Below are positions 6,825 through 14,121 of a DNA stretch of 16,255 bases, one piece after another. The notes under the pieces are model-generated. The model searched no databases. It saw only the letters and a program-made list of their open reading frames with translations, and was not told the origin of the DNA. The translations under genes and the position numbers were made by a program. Source of the DNA: Acidisphaera sp035272265 (GTDB lineage Bacteria; Pseudomonadota; Alphaproteobacteria; Acetobacterales; Acetobacteraceae); the NCBI GenBank assembly GCA_035272265.1, contig DATEQV010000404.1, positions 1 to 16,255 on the forward strand, read 5' to 3'. The first letter of the stretch is position 1. Each line of letters starts with the position of its first letter.

Positions 6825-8077
6825 TATTCGGGCATCACGTCCGGACGATCCTTCGGAAACTGCGCGATCACCGCAGGGTCGAGATTGAAGGTCGCCGCCA
6901 CCATTTCGGGTGGCGTGTGCGCCAGCCAGTCCGAAAGCGAGACTTCCTCGTAACGGTCGGAGCGGAACAGGGCCAGGAACACCAGATCCGTCGAGCCGGT
7001 GTTCTCGACGTAATGGCCCAGGCCCTTCTTGACGTAGCCGATGTCGCCCGGATGGAAGTTGGCGGTCGCGGCCGACGGTCCGGCGTTGAACACCGTCATC
7101 CGAGCGGTGCCCTTCATGTAGTACTGCCACTCGTCGGCGTTCGGATGCCAGTGCATCGTCCTGAGTCCGCCGGGTTTCACCGTCACCAGCCCGGCCGCGA
7201 TGGTCTTGGAGACGCGGAAGTTGGAGCTGTCCGCGATCTGCACCTGCCCGCCGCTCGTGACGCTGCTCGGCGTCACTCCCGAGAGCGAGAAGACGATCGG
7301 AAATTCCGGCGCGCCGGCCTTGGACGCAACCGTCGCCTGCGCCTCGGCCAGCGGCCCCGGCACCTTGCCCTGGAAGATCCAGCGGTTCTGCAGCGGGATG
7401 TTGCGAAACGCCTCGGCCGGCACGCCGAAGTTCTTCGCCAGTACCTCGGGCGGCGTGTGCGCCAGCCAGTCGGTCGCCGGCAGGGTGTTGAACTCCGACG
7501 ACGCGCCGTTGTCGAAGGCCAGCACGAACTCCGCTCCGTCGGGCGCCAGCCCTTGCAGCGAGTGCGGCAGGCCGGGCGGGAAGTACCAGAGGTCGCCTTC
7601 CTTGACGTCGGCGACGAACGGACGGCCGCGGGCGTCGAGCACCGTGACGCGGCAGTTGCCGTAGGTCACGATCGACCATTCGGCCTGCTGGTGCCAATGC
7701 AGCTCGCGCGTCCCGCCGGCGGACAGACGCATGTTCACGCCGGAGATTTCGCGCGAGATCGCGAAATCGGCCTGCGTCACCTGCCGCCCCCAGCCGCCGT
7801 CCTGGATGCGCCTGGGTGCGAGGTTGAACGAGGCCCAGAACACCGGCATTCCGCCGACATCGGTGGGCGGCGGATCGAGGAAGGCCGGCATCGTGTCCGC
7901 GAGCGTTGAGTCGTGCGGACCGGGGATCTTGAGAGCGTCGGGGTTCGTGACGTTGACCGCCCCTTCCGGCGGCAGGTCCGGATTGCCGAAGGAGGCGGCG
8001 CGTGCCGCCGTCGCCGCCACTGCGGCGCCGCCGGCGGCCGTCGTCGCAAGCAGGCCGCGTCGCGACAGTGACTTCAT
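6824..8077 (-). CDS. Tat-exported bicupin, oxalate decarboxylase family
   Basis: 417 residues with a twin-arginine leader (SRRGLL at 5-10, then an Ala-rich stretch to about 28) and two cupin domains. In Bacillus OxdC this family splits oxalate into formate and CO2 with manganese. The N-terminal metal site is His127, His129, Glu133 and His172 (RELHWHQQAEW; PPGLPHSL), with Arg124 preserved; the C-terminal site is His309, His311, Glu316 and His355 (MHWHPNADEWQYY; KGLGHYV). The stretch after the first cupin (FDNGASSEFNT, TDWLAHTPPEV) aligns with the OxdC active-site lid: the key Glu is present (Glu195) but the lid reads SEFN instead of SENS. Start ATG 8077 follows GGGAG. Export by Tat fits a protein that loads its metal before export and acts in the periplasm. 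The glycosyltransferase 108 bases upstream has no obvious link. Oxalate as substrate is likely but unproven. Confidence 0.9.
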   Translation of the reverse strand: MKSLSRRGLLATTAAGGAAVAATAARAASFGNPDLPPEGAVNVTNPDALKIPGPHDSTLADTMPAFLDPPPTDVGGMPVFWASFNLAPRRIQDGGWGRQVTQADFAISREISGVNMRLSAGGTRELHWHQQAEWSIVTYGNCRVTVLDARGRPFVADVKEGDLWYFPPGLPHSLQGLAPDGAEFVLAFDNGASSEFNTLPATDWLAHTPPEVLAKNFGVPAEAFRNIPLQNRWIFQGKVPGPLAEAQATVASKAGAPEFPIVFSLSGVTPSSVTSGGQVQIADSSNFRVSKTIAAGLVTVKPGGLRTMHWHPNADEWQYYMKGTARMTVFNAGPSAATANFHPGDIGYVKKGLGHYVENTGSTDLVFLALFRSDRYEEVSLSDWLAHTPPEMVAATFNLDPAVIAQFPKDRPDVMPE

Positions 8078-8185
8078 CCGGAGTCTCCCGAGTGGTTCGA
8101 AACGCGTGACGCTGCTGCGCGGTCCGGCGACCGACTTAAGCCGCCGTGCGCTTGTGTGTCGAGGTTCCTGCCACCGAGGTCGGCG

Positions 8186-9373
8186 TCATCCCGCCAGCGC
8201 CGCGCGCCAGCAGTCGATCAGCCGATCGGCGACATCCGCCCACGTGTAGGCGGCGGCGCGCGCGAGCCCGGCAGCGCGCAACGCGTCGGCATGAGTGGGA
8301 TCGTCCAGCACGCGCGCGATCGCAGCCGCGATCACGACGTGATCCGCCGGGTCGACACGTTCGGCCGCATCGCCCGCCGTCTCGCCCACCGCCGTCGTCG
8401 ATGACGCGACCACCGGCGTGCCGCTCGCCATCGCTTCGATCACCGGCAAGCCGAAGCCCTCGTAGTGGCTGACGAAGGCGAAGCAGGCGGCGCGGGCGTA
8501 CAGCATCGCGAGCGTCTCGTCCGATGCGTAGCCGAGCAGCCGCAACTGTCCCGCCGCGACCGCGCGCGTCGCATCGCGATCGGTGAGCGTGTCGCCCCAG
8601 CCTGCACCGCCGACGATCGCCAGCGGCACCCGCTCGCGCACCCGTTCCGGCAGCTTCAGGTACGCCGCGAGCAGGCCGTCGAAGTTCTTCCGCGGCTCCA
8701 ACGTCGAGACCGACAGGACGTAGCTGCGGTCGTCTAGATCGTGCTGGGCGAGGGCCGCCGCCGCTGCCTCCGCGCTCGCCGGGCGGAATACGGCGGCGGG
8801 TGCCAGCGGCACCGCGTCGATGATCGCGGGCGACAGCCCCAGCTCCTTTGCGATCTCGGCCTTCGTGAACTCGGAAATCGCGACGATTCGCTGCGCTTGC
8901 TTCAGGCTGCGCGGCAGGCCTCGCTCGATCCAGGCAATGCGCTCGGCGGGGTGGAAGCTGCCGTGATGATGCCAGGACAGGTCGTTGATCTCGATGACGG
9001 TCGGCCCGCTGAACGGCCGCGCGATCATATTCGGTTCGTGGTAGATCACCGCCTTGACGCCGGGGGCGAGCACGCGAGCCAGATGCGCCTCGAGCTGCCG
9101 GCGCACCATCGCCCGGCGCAACGCCATCAGCGGCGGGACGGCGTGGATGATCGCCGCGAGGCGGGCGGACCGGACTGGCGGCGAGGAGTCGGACGGAAGC
9201 GTGTCGATCATCGACACCGGCTCGCTGGTCCTGCCGAGCAGCAAGCGGATCTCGGCGATCCGCGGATCGTGGCGAAGCGCCTGCGCGATCTGCAGCGTTA
9301 CGCGGCCGATGCCGGAGCGGCGGCCGAGAAGGCTCTCTCCGCCAAGCAACAGCGTGAGCGGTGGATCTGCCAT
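8186..9373 (-). CDS. Family 4 (GT-B) glycosyltransferase
   Basis: 395 residues. It would transfer a sugar from a nucleotide donor, probably with retention, as in GT4 mannosyl- and glucosyltransferases. The N-terminal acceptor domain includes the Gly-rich GRRSGIGRVTLQIAQAL (about 17-33). The donor-binding domain has STLEPRKNFDGLL (223-235, Arg228 and Lys229 expected to touch donor phosphates) and the EX7E motif in SHYEGFGLPVIEAMASGTP (Glu305 and Glu313). Length is normal for the family. Start ATG 9373 has a purine-rich GGGGAGAG upstream at a somewhat long spacing. No other polysaccharide genes are nearby, so the acceptor cannot be predicted. It is divergent from the hydratase gene, and the 78 bases between them must contain both start regions. 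Confidence 0.92.
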   Translation of the reverse strand: MADPPLTLLLGGESLLGRRSGIGRVTLQIAQALRHDPRIAEIRLLLGRTSEPVSMIDTLPSDSSPPVRSARLAAIIHAVPPLMALRRAMVRRQLEAHLARVLAPGVKAVIYHEPNMIARPFSGPTVIEINDLSWHHHGSFHPAERIAWIERGLPRSLKQAQRIVAISEFTKAEIAKELGLSPAIIDAVPLAPAAVFRPASAEAAAAALAQHDLDDRSYVLSVSTLEPRKNFDGLLAAYLKLPERVRERVPLAIVGGAGWGDTLTDRDATRAVAAGQLRLLGYASDETLAMLYARAACFAFVSHYEGFGLPVIEAMASGTPVVASSTTAVGETAGDAAERVDPADHVVIAAAIARVLDDPTHADALRAAGLARAAAYTWADVADRLIDCWRAALAG

Positions 9374-9451
9374 TGTCCGGGTTCAACTCTCCCCGGCGAT
9401 GTAGCACCTTCCCGGGCGCCGGCCAGCGCACGGGCCGGGTGGGAGGAACGC

Positions 9452-10237
9452 GTGACGCAGGCCGTGCATACCAGCTGGTCCGCAGCACCGGGCGGCGGAC
9501 GGGTCGCCGCGGTGACCGTCGACAATGCAGCAAAGCTGAACATCGTGGGCTCCGCGCTGCTCGGCGACCTGCAAGCCGCGCTCGCCGCCTGCGCTGCCGA
9601 GCCGGGGCTGCGGGCGGTCGTGTTGCGCGGCGCGGGCGATCGGGCGTTCATCGGCGGCGCGGACATTCGCGAGATGGCGGACCTCGACCCGGTCTCCGCG
9701 CGCGGCTTCATCACCCGGCTGCACGATTGCTGCGCCGCGGTGCGCGCGCTTCCGGTGCCGGTCATGGCGCGGCTGCAGGGCTTCACGCTCGGCGCCGGGC
9801 TGGAGATCGCCGCCGCCTGCGACCTGCGGATCGCCGCGACAGACGCGCGCTTCGGCATGCCGGAGGTGCGCGTCGGCATCCCGTCGGTGATCGAGGCGGC
9901 GCTGCTGCCGATGCTGATCGGCTGGGGCCGCACGCGATGGTTGCTGATGACCGGCGACATCATCGACGCGAACCAGGCCGAGCGCTGGGGGCTGATCGAG
10001 CGGGTCGTCGCGACAGACGCGCTCGATGGAGCGATCGACGAGACGGTGGCGATGATCGCGGCGTGCGGCCCGGCGGCGCTGGCCGCCCAGAAGCGGCTGA
10101 TGCGGCAATGGGAGGACCTGCCGCCGGCGCGGGCGATCGAAGCTGGCATCGACTCCTTCGCCGATGCTTTCCGCAGCGACGAGCCGCGCCGTATGATGAC
10201 GGCGTTCCTGGATCGCAAGAGGAGGGAACAGCGATGA
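9452..10237 (+). CDS. Enoyl-CoA hydratase/isomerase (crotonase family)
   Basis: 261 residues starting at GTG 9452, preceded by GGGAGGA (9441-9447). It adds water across the 2,3 double bond of enoyl-CoA. The oxyanion-hole segments are visible (AFIGGADIREM near 66-75; GFTLGAGLEIAAACDLRIA at 110-128). Both catalytic glutamates of true hydratases are kept, Glu118 (GLEIA) and Glu138 (MPEVRVGIPS), at the same 20-residue separation as in rat mitochondrial hydratase, which argues for hydratase rather than another crotonase activity. The frame stays open far upstream, but that part has no start signal and overlaps the glycosyltransferase. Its TGA overlaps the next start codon (ATGA), so translation with the dehydrogenase is coupled. 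Confidence 0.92.
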   Translation: MTQAVHTSWSAAPGGGRVAAVTVDNAAKLNIVGSALLGDLQAALAACAAEPGLRAVVLRGAGDRAFIGGADIREMADLDPVSARGFITRLHDCCAAVRALPVPVMARLQGFTLGAGLEIAAACDLRIAATDARFGMPEVRVGIPSVIEAALLPMLIGWGRTRWLLMTGDIIDANQAERWGLIERVVATDALDGAIDETVAMIAACGPAALAAQKRLMRQWEDLPPARAIEAGIDSFADAFRSDEPRRMMTAFLDRKRREQR

Positions 10238-11184
10238 GCACGGTGGCAGTCATCGGCGCGGGCACGATGGGACACGCGCTGGCGCTGGTCTATGCGCTTG
10301 GCGGCCACCGGGTCCGGCTGACCGACACGAATGCGCAGACGCTCGCGCGCGCGCCGGCGCTGATCGAAACGGCACGAGCGACCCTCGCCGAGACGGGCGA
10401 GATCGACGGCTCATGGTCCGCGCCCCGCATCGCCGACGCCATCGCGTGCACGGCGACGCTGGAAGACACCGTTCGCGGCGTCGACGTCGTCGTCGAGGCG
10501 ATCATCGAACAGCCCGAGGCCAAGCGCACGCTGTACGCGCAGCTCGATGCGCTGCTGGCCGATGACGCGATCATCGCCAGCAACACGAGCTATCTCGACG
10601 TCTTCCCGCTGGTGCCCGAGCGCCGGCAGGCACGCACGGTGATCGTGCACTGGTACACCCCGCCCTACCTCGTCGATCTGGTGGACATCGCGCCCGGTCC
10701 GAACACCGATCCGGCGGTCGTCGAGCACATGCGCGCGATGGTGGAGGCGCTCGGCAAGGTGCCGATCGGGTTTCGCACACTGGTCACGGGCTACGTCGCG
10801 AACCGCATCCAGTCCGCCATCACCACCGAGGTCTATCGCCTGCTCGACGAGGGCCTGGTCACGCCGGACGACGTGGACAAGTCGGTGATCCACGGGCTTG
10901 CCTTGCGGATGCCGATCGTGGCGGTGCTGGCGAAGGCGGATTTCACCGGGCTGCCGTTGCAGCAGGACGCGCTGCGCAACCGCACCTACACACCGCCGCC
11001 GCCGCGCGACCACAGCGACACGATCGACCGGCTGGTGGCCGAGGGCCGCACCGGCGTGATGGCCGGGCGCGGCTTCTTCGACTGGGGCGGCCGCTCGCCC
11101 GAGGATCTGTTCCAGGAACGCGACCGCAAGCTGATCGCGCTCAAGCAGGCGCTGCGGAAGATCGGGCGGATGGAGGGAAGCTGA
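10234..11184 (+). CDS. 3-hydroxyacyl-CoA dehydrogenase family, single-domain NAD-dependent enzyme
   Basis: 316 residues. It should oxidise an L-3-hydroxyacyl-CoA to the 3-ketoacyl-CoA with NAD+, the step after the hydratase encoded just before it. The Rossmann motif VIGAGTMGHAL is at 6-16, the substrate-facing ASNTSYL at 115-121, the catalytic histidine is His139 (HWYTPP), and the family Asn is Asn190 (GYVANRI). At the position of the Glu that activates this His in human SCHAD (Glu170, 12 residues after His158) there is Asp151. The HWYTPP segment differs from the usual HFFNP, so it belongs to a divergent branch and may act on an atypical acyl or carnitine-like substrate. The start overlaps the hydratase stop, with a GAGGAGGG ribosome site inside that gene. 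Confidence 0.88.
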   Translation: MSTVAVIGAGTMGHALALVYALGGHRVRLTDTNAQTLARAPALIETARATLAETGEIDGSWSAPRIADAIACTATLEDTVRGVDVVVEAIIEQPEAKRTLYAQLDALLADDAIIASNTSYLDVFPLVPERRQARTVIVHWYTPPYLVDLVDIAPGPNTDPAVVEHMRAMVEALGKVPIGFRTLVTGYVANRIQSAITTEVYRLLDEGLVTPDDVDKSVIHGLALRMPIVAVLAKADFTGLPLQQDALRNRTYTPPPPRDHSDTIDRLVAEGRTGVMAGRGFFDWGGRSPEDLFQERDRKLIALKQALRKIGRMEGS

Positions 11185-11188
11185 CCGC

Positions 11189-11770
11189 CTACTTCCGGCA
11201 GATGTAGACGAACGCTGGCGGCAGGTTGGCCCATACGATTTCGCTGCGGCGAACGCTGGCGAACTCGTGCGACAGGCGTTGCCGCAGCACCCGTCCGCCC
11301 GGCAGCAGCGTGCCCTGCAGGTAGGCGAAGGTCGCGAACAGCCCGCCATGCGTCAGCACGCGGCCGAGCGCGGCGAAGACGCGATCCTGCACCGCGGCCG
11401 GCAGCGACGCCCAGGGCAGGCTGCACACCACGCCATCGACATGCGCGATGCCGTGCGCGCGCAGCATGCGATCGAGGTCGGCAGCGTCGCCGAGCGCCAC
11501 CCGCTCGGCACCGAAGCGGCCGCACAGCGCGGCATGGAAGGCGGGATTGCGCTCGATGCCGAGGTAACGCTGGGCCGGCCGCAGACGGCGCAGGATTTCG
11601 GCGGTGAACGCGCCCGTCCCGGGACCGAGTTCCAGGACCGCGTGACGGCTCTCGAGATCGACCGCATCGACGATCGTGCGCGCCAGCGCCCGCGAACTCG
11701 GCGCAAGGGCGCCGACGGCGGCCGGGTCACGTACGAATTCGCGCACGAAGCTCATGCTCATGGCCGCCAT
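11189..11770 (-). CDS. Class I SAM methyltransferase, phospholipid N-methyltransferase (PmtA)-like
   Basis: 193 residues. The beginning (FVREFVRDPAAVGALAPSSRALA, about 8-30) is typical of the PmtA and rRNA-dimethylase-like group that methylates phosphatidylethanolamine toward phosphatidylcholine. The SAM-binding motif is LELGPGTGAFT (46-56) with GIERN (71-75) as the second acidic strand, and SLPWASLP (117-124) takes the place of the catalytic motif IV region. Length matches short bacterial PmtA enzymes. Alternative starts at 11761 and 11755 (ATGAGCATGAGC) are possible. Its stop is four bases from the stop of the convergent dehydrogenase. Substrate assignment rests on family resemblance only; another lipid or small-molecule acceptor is possible. 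Confidence 0.75.
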   Translation of the reverse strand: MAAMSMSFVREFVRDPAAVGALAPSSRALARTIVDAVDLESRHAVLELGPGTGAFTAEILRRLRPAQRYLGIERNPAFHAALCGRFGAERVALGDAADLDRMLRAHGIAHVDGVVCSLPWASLPAAVQDRVFAALGRVLTHGGLFATFAYLQGTLLPGGRVLRQRLSHEFASVRRSEIVWANLPPAFVYICRK

Positions 11771-11856
11771 CCGTAGCTCGCCGCTCCGCGCCTCGTCGAT
11801 GATCCCGACGCCACCCTTGCGGATACAGCGATGCTGGTTGTCAGCCCAGGCGCGTC

Positions 11857-12330
11857 CTACGGTAGCTTCCAGCTCGCCTTGTGCCGGACGATGGACAGTG
11901 GTCTCCCGTCGGGGCTCTTGACCGGCTCAGCCGTATACTCAGCCGTGCCGGTCATCCCGGCATACTTGCCCGTCCCGCCGACGAACGTGTGCGAGCCGGC
12001 CATGCCCTTGGCCTCGTAATTCGAGAAGATCTCGTCGCCGTCCTTGTCAGTATCGACACAGGCGCCCCGGTTCGTGCTCTGGTTGCCGGCGATCTCGACG
12101 GTACCGACGCAGCGCACGCCCATGTCGTTGAACATCGGTCCGCCGTTGTCGTTGCGGCTCACGCCGGCGGATTCGTAGCTCCGGATCGTACGGTCACCGA
12201 CTTTCATCGTGACCGACGAGATCGACACGTAGACAGTCGTATAGGAATCCGTGCCTTGCTTGGGCAGGTCCGCCGCGCGCGCGCCTAGCGGCGCCACCAA
12301 CAAAGCCGACAGAATCAACGATCGCAGCAT
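11857..12330 (-). CDS. Small exported protein of unknown function with a GTGKYAG motif
   Basis: 157 residues from ATG 12330, which has a GGGGGGA ribosome site; an upstream in-frame start at 12372 would add 14 residues that do not fit a signal peptide. Residues 1-20 (MLRSLILSALLVAPLGARAA) are a Sec signal. The mature part has two cysteines (Cys74, Cys91) that may form a disulfide in the periplasm, an acidic DTDKDGDE loop at 93-100 resembling calcium-binding DxDxDG loops, and FVGGTGKYAGMTGTAEYTAE near 116-135. The last is reminiscent of allene-oxide-cyclase or dirigent-like beta-barrels and of uncharacterised exported proteins. I do not recognise a specific function. It is same-strand with flanking methyltransferases but separated by 86 and 134 bases. 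Confidence 0.8.
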   Translation of the reverse strand: MLRSLILSALLVAPLGARAADLPKQGTDSYTTVYVSISSVTMKVGDRTIRSYESAGVSRNDNGGPMFNDMGVRCVGTVEIAGNQSTNRGACVDTDKDGDEIFSNYEAKGMAGSHTFVGGTGKYAGMTGTAEYTAEPVKSPDGRPLSIVRHKASWKLP

Positions 12331-12464
12331 CGCCGTGTCCCCCCGGTCTCGGAACTCGTTTGTTTCGCGCACTCACAAACCCGCCGATGCGCTTGCGCCG
12401 AAGGTTACGCGGAGTTCAGGCGATTGTCATTTGAACCGTTTGGGCACGTCGACGATCGCTTCGC

Positions 12465-13229
12465 CTATGCAGCATACAGTTCGAACAGCGCGCCGTGCAG
12501 GTCGAAGCTGCCGTCTTCGCCGATTGCGAAGTGCCGGCGGACGGCCTCGGGCGCGCCCCGCTGGAGCGACCGGATCGCCTCGACATGGCTCGCCGGCGGA
12601 TGGGTGCGGGCGATCCAGATGGGAAATTCCATGCGCAGCCCACGAACCGCGACGCCGGTCAGCTCGAAGCCCGCGCGCGACAGGGCGCCGACCCATTCCG
12701 CCATGCTGTAGTTGCGCACGTGCGAGACGTCGCGCAGCAGCTCGATCGCCTGCAGATACGTGTCCAGCACGCGGTCCGCCGCGGCGATCGTGTCGACGAT
12801 GATCGCCAGCCCGCCCGGCTTGGTCACACGCCGCGCCTGCCGCAGCCCGGCCTCCATATCGTGCCAATGATGCACGCTGAAGCGGCACAGCACCGCATCG
12901 AACGTGGCGTCGGCGAACGGCAGGTTCTCGGCCGGCGCGAGTTGCGTGCGGATGTTGGCCAGCCCCCTCGCGCGGGCCTCGGCGGCGACCGCCTCCAGCA
13001 TCGCCGGCGTGACGTCGCAGGCGACGACCTCGCCGACATGCGGCGCGGCGCGGTAGCTGACATGCCCGCCGCCGCAACCGAGATCGAGCACGCGCGCAAG
13101 CCCTCGTCCGCGCAGAACGTCCTCGATGTGATCGAGGTCGGCGCCGGCGCTGTGCACCGCGCTGGAGACATAGTCCTGCGCGCGGGGCGCATACTGCGCG
13201 GCGACGAAATCCTGTTGCGATCCGCTCAT
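12465..13229 (-). CDS. Class I SAM-dependent methyltransferase (Methyltransf_11 / UbiE-like)
   Basis: 254 residues. SAM motif I is VLDLGCGGGHVSYR (47-60), motif II VVACDVTPAML (68-78), followed by ENLPFADATFDAVLCRFSVHHW (about 104-125), the usual motif IV/V region of ubiquinone/menaquinone-type and related small-molecule methyltransferases. The C-terminal part (RDVSHVRNYSMAEWVGALSRAGFEL) matches lone metabolite methyltransferases rather than the ubiquinone enzyme UbiE itself, and no quinone genes are adjacent. ATG 13229 is preceded by GGAGA at good spacing. It lies 32 bases after the DUF1348 gene and is probably co-transcribed with it. The acceptor is unknown. Confidence 0.88.
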   Translation of the reverse strand: MSGSQQDFVAAQYAPRAQDYVSSAVHSAGADLDHIEDVLRGRGLARVLDLGCGGGHVSYRAAPHVGEVVACDVTPAMLEAVAAEARARGLANIRTQLAPAENLPFADATFDAVLCRFSVHHWHDMEAGLRQARRVTKPGGLAIIVDTIAAADRVLDTYLQAIELLRDVSHVRNYSMAEWVGALSRAGFELTGVAVRGLRMEFPIWIARTHPPASHVEAIRSLQRGAPEAVRRHFAIGEDGSFDLHGALFELYAA

Positions 13230-13261
13230 CGGTCTCTCCGGTTGCCGGTGCGGCGGGCGGG

Positions 13262-13732
13262 CTACAGCCCGAGTTCCGACAGGCCCGGATGTCCCTCGGG
13301 CCGCGGGCCCGGGGCGGGCCAGTGGAATTTCCGCTCGCTTTCACGCATCGGGACGTCGTTGATGCTCGCCTCGCGCCGCCGCATCAGGCCGTTCGCGTCG
13401 AACTCCCACTGCTCGTTGCCGTGGCTGCGGAACCAGTTGCCGCTGTCGTCGTGCCATTCATAGACGAAGCGCACAGCGATGTGGTCGCCGGTGTAGGCCC
13501 AGACTTCCTTGATCAGCCGGTAGGCGAGCTCCTTGATCCACTTGCGCGACAGGAACGCGATGATCGCCTCGCGGCCGGCGAAGAACTCCGCGCGATTTCG
13601 CCAGCGGCTGTCCTCGGTGTAGGCGCCGGCGACCCGTTCGGGATCGCGCGAATTCCAGGCGTCTTCGGCCTTGCGCGCCTTCTCGGCCGCGGTCTCGCGC
13701 GTGAACGGCGGCAGCGGCGGTCGTGCGGTCAT
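13262..13732 (-). CDS. DUF1348 / NTF2-like (SnoaL superfamily) protein
   Basis: 156 residues. The sequence follows the DUF1348 pattern closely: KARKAEDAWNSRDPERVA, then YTEDSRWRNRAEFFAGREAI, then FLSRKWIKELAYRLIKEVWA, VRFVYEWHDDSGNW and WEFDANGLMRRREASIND. These are small alpha+beta-barrel cytosolic proteins of the nuclear-transport-factor-2 fold; no reaction is established for the family. ATG 13732 follows AGGAGA. It is divergent from the cyclotransferase-like gene across only 41 bases and heads a minus-strand run that includes the methyltransferase 32 bases downstream. Confidence 0.92.
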   Translation of the reverse strand: MTARPPLPPFTRETAAEKARKAEDAWNSRDPERVAGAYTEDSRWRNRAEFFAGREAIIAFLSRKWIKELAYRLIKEVWAYTGDHIAVRFVYEWHDDSGNWFRSHGNEQWEFDANGLMRRREASINDVPMRESERKFHWPAPGPRPEGHPGLSELGL

Positions 13733-13773
13733 CCGGCTCTCCTGTTACGGATGCTGGCGCGACTGGAGCACAC

Positions 13774-14121
13774 ATGCGCGTCTTCCTCTACGGCACGCTG
13801 CTCGACCCGGCCACGCTCGCCGCGCGCAGCGGCGACCCCCGGCTGCCCGCACGATGTCGTCCCGCCGCGCTGCAAGGCTGGCGGCGCGTCGCGCTCGCAG
13901 GCTCGCCCTACCCGACGCTGCGTCCCGCCCGCGGCACGCGCACACCGGGCGTCGTTGTCGACGTCGGCCCCGCCGCGCTGCGCCGGCTGGTCGCCTACGA
14001 GGGACCTGCCTATCGGCTGACGCGGCTTGTCGTGGCGACCGCGCAAGGGGAAACTGCGGTGCACGCCTGGATCGCGCCCGGCGGCACGCAGCGTCCCTGG
14101 AACCCGGAACCTCGCGCATGA
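13774..14121 (+). CDS. Gamma-glutamylcyclotransferase-like (AIG2/GGCT fold) protein
   Basis: 115 residues from ATG 13774, five bases after GGAG (13765-13768); a frame extension upstream to 13723 lacks a site. The fold is marked by the substrate-binding FLYGTLLDP (4-12) and by the Glu in AYEGPAYR (Glu76) at the position of the catalytic acid of cyclotransferases. Members release 5-oxoproline from gamma-glutamyl amines, but many bacterial copies have no tested activity. The stop codon overlaps the start of the PLP enzyme gene (ATGA), so the two are translationally coupled, pointing to a role in the same amino-acid pathway. Confidence 0.85.
   Translation: MRVFLYGTLLDPATLAARSGDPRLPARCRPAALQGWRRVALAGSPYPTLRPARGTRTPGVVVDVGPAALRRLVAYEGPAYRLTRLVVATAQGETAVHAWIAPGGTQRPWNPEPRA

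Noticed and set aside
8741..9451. Upstream in-frame extension of the enoyl-CoA hydratase
   Set aside because: It lies antisense within the glycosyltransferase, has no family resemblance, and GTG 9452 has a strong ribosome site at the normal family start.
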